Below, one piece after another: positions 6,487-7,652 of a stretch of 7,652 bases of DNA; position 1 is the first letter of the stretch; every line of letters begins with the position of its first letter. Made by a program: the position numbers and the translations under genes. Under the pieces are notes generated by a model. That model saw only the letters and a list, made by a program, of their open reading frames with translations. It did no database searches and was not told where the DNA came from. Source of the stretch: Sphingomonadales bacterium (GTDB lineage: Bacteria; Pseudomonadota; Alphaproteobacteria; Sphingomonadales; Sphingomonadaceae); the NCBI GenBank assembly GCA_028868335.1, contig JAGWUU010000157.1, forward strand, positions 1 to 7,652. The letters run 5' to 3'.

Positions 6487-7652
6487 GCGGGGGCTCCTTG
6501 GGCAATGGGGGCAGCAGCGCGGCCGCGTTCGACGTCGTGCAGCAGGCCGCCGCGACGGGTGTAGGCCCACCAGGTGAGTGCGGCGCAGCTCACGTAAAAG
6601 GCGAGGAAGCCGTAGAATGCCGGCAGCGGCGAACCCGCCAGCGTGATCGAGCTGCCGAAGGTCTTGGGGATGTAGAACGCCCCGTAGGCAGCGATCGCAG
6701 ATGTGAAGCCGACGATCGCGCCTGCCTCCTTGTCGGCTTGGCGGGTCGCTTCGGGTGCCGACAATTCCGGCATCAAGCGCGGCACTTCGCGGCGCGTGAT
6801 ATTCGGGATCATCTGGAAGGTCGAAGCGTTGCCCACCCCGGTCACAAAGAACATGAAGACGAACATCGCGAGGAAGCCCTGGAAGTCCTTCGCTTCCAGG
6901 AAGTGGACCACGCCCAGCACGCCCACGATCATCGCCACGAAGACCCAGAAGGTCACTCGCGCGCCGCCCCACTTGTCGGCGACCCAGCCCGTCGCCGCAC
7001 GACTGATCGCGCCGACCAGCGGGGCAATCCAGACGTACTTGAGCGCGTCGACCTCGGGGAACTCCTTCTTGGCGAGCAAGGGCAGGCTGGCCGAATAGCC
7101 GATGAACGAACCGAAGGTTCCGGTGTAGAGCCAGCACATCAGCCAGTTGTGCTTGCGCTGGAAGATCACCGCCTGCTCGGCGAAGCTCGCCTTCACATCG
7201 GCGATGTCGTTCATCCCGAACCAGGCCAGCAGGCTTGACGCGATAATGAACGGCACCCAGATGAACCCGGCGTTCTGCAGCCAAATGTGCGCGCCAGTCT
7301 TGGCCGCGACCTGTGGTTCGCCGCCCAGCATGCCGAAGACGCCAGAGGTGATCACCACCGGCACTGCGAACTGCATCACCGAGACGCCGAGGTTGCCCAG
7401 CCCCCCGTTAAGCGCCAGCGCGTTGCCCTTGCGCGCCTTGGGGAAGAAGAACCCGATGTTCGACATCGACGAGGCGAAATTGCCCCCGCCAAGTCCGCAC
7501 AGCAGCGCCAGCACCAGGAAGATGAAATAGGGCGTATTGGGGTTCTGCACTGCATAGCCGATCCCGAAGGCGGGGATCAGCAGCGACGCGGTGCTAAGCG
7601 TGGTCCACAGCCGCCCGCCGAAGATCGGCACCATGAAGCTGTAGAAGATCCG
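6483..7652 (-). CDS. narK: NarK-type nitrate/nitrite transporter (MFS), N-terminus outside window
   Basis: Inner-membrane transporter of the nitrate/nitrite porter branch of the major facilitator superfamily. It takes up nitrate and/or exchanges it for nitrite made by the reductase encoded downstream. The reading frame is open to the window edge and shows 389 residues. About 90 N-terminal residues (TM1 and part of TM2) are missing by comparison with E. coli NarK (463 aa). The first visible codon is an Arg followed by IFYSFMVPIFGGR, which aligns with E. coli Arg89. Visible residue 218, the Arg in GAISRAATG (codon at 6999-7001), aligns with Arg305. These two arginines bind nitrate in the family. 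The first nitrate signature, GLGGGNFASSMSN, is at 7458-7496 and is followed by LNGGLGNLG. The second, beginning GFTSAIAAYG, runs down from 6710. The C-terminal tail is short and Ala-rich. The TGA stop overlaps the narG start (ATGA), so the two are probably translationally coupled. Similarity to E. coli NarK favours the NarK2/antiporter type, but that subtype is an inference. Confidence 0.96.
   Translation of the reverse strand, partial: RIFYSFMVPIFGGRLWTTLSTASLLIPAFGIGYAVQNPNTPYFIFLVLALLCGLGGGNFASSMSNIGFFFPKARKGNALALNGGLGNLGVSVMQFAVPVVITSGVFGMLGGEPQVAAKTGAHIWLQNAGFIWVPFIIASSLLAWFGMNDIADVKASFAEQAVIFQRKHNWLMCWLYTGTFGSFIGYSASLPLLAKKEFPEVDALKYVWIAPLVGAISRAATGWVADKWGGARVTFWVFVAMIVGVLGVVHFLEAKDFQGFLAMFVFMFFVTGVGNASTFQMIPNITRREVPRLMPELSAPEATRQADKEAGAIVGFTSAIAAYGAFYIPKTFGSSITLAGSPLPAFYGFLAFYVSCAALTWWAYTRRGGLLHDVERGRAAAPIAQGAPA
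6494..6499 (-). promoter_or_regulatory. Ribosome binding site of narG (decides the start)
   Basis: AAGGAG lies 7 bases before the ATG at 6486, inside the last codons of narK. It supports this start over the longer open frame reaching to 7284. Confidence 0.8.

Noticed and set aside
4756..6564. 602-residue open frame on the plus strand, antisense to narG and the narK end
   Set aside because: Same explanation: compositional shadow crossing a real gene junction, with no recognisable protein family.
6487..7284. 266-codon open extension upstream of narG in the same frame, which would make a 1511-residue protein
   Set aside because: It is narK read in another frame. The translation is Arg/Gly-rich and unlike NarG, while narK itself is clearly real across the same bases and narG has a good ribosome site at 6494-6499.
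1..7652. Search for CRISPR repeats, tRNA/rRNA, insertion sequences, terminators or riboswitches
   Set aside because: Coding sequence fills the whole window with no gap, and no repeated spacing, inverted-repeat ends or structured RNA signal was seen by eye.

Overview
The window is a compact respiratory (membrane-bound) nitrate reductase operon. Every base lies in coding sequence on the minus strand. In transcription order, from high to low coordinate, it holds narK (nitrate/nitrite transporter, 5' end outside the window), narG (molybdenum catalytic subunit), narH (four-cluster iron-sulfur subunit), narJ (assembly chaperone) and narI (cytochrome b subunit, 3' end outside the window). The DNA is GC-rich, roughly two-thirds G+C by eye, with strong G/C preference at third codon positions. 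Codon style and the narK-GHJI order suggest a proteobacterium, perhaps an alphaproteobacterium such as a sphingomonad, but that placement is inference. All proteins align closely, from memory, with the Escherichia coli NarKGHJI proteins.

Layout: narK occupies 6483-7652, narG 2749-6486, narH 1229-2752, narJ 531-1229 and narI 1-538. Each stop codon overlaps the next start: ATGA at narK/narG and narG/narH, TGATG at narH/narJ, and an 8-base overlap at narJ/narI. Each downstream start has a purine-rich Shine-Dalgarno sequence inside the end of the preceding gene. There is no intergenic DNA, so no promoter, operator, terminator, RNA gene, repeat or mobile element lies in the window. Regulation must act upstream of narK, beyond position 7652.

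Function: NarK brings nitrate in and can exchange it for nitrite. NarI oxidises quinol at the periplasmic side of the membrane and passes electrons through two b haems to the NarH clusters. They then pass through the FS0 cluster of NarG to the bis-MGD molybdenum site, where cytoplasmic nitrate is reduced to nitrite. NarJ escorts NarG during cofactor insertion and membrane docking. All diagnostic cofactor ligands that fall inside the window are present, so the operon looks intact and functional. I found no undescribed system here. The observations worth a second look are modest.
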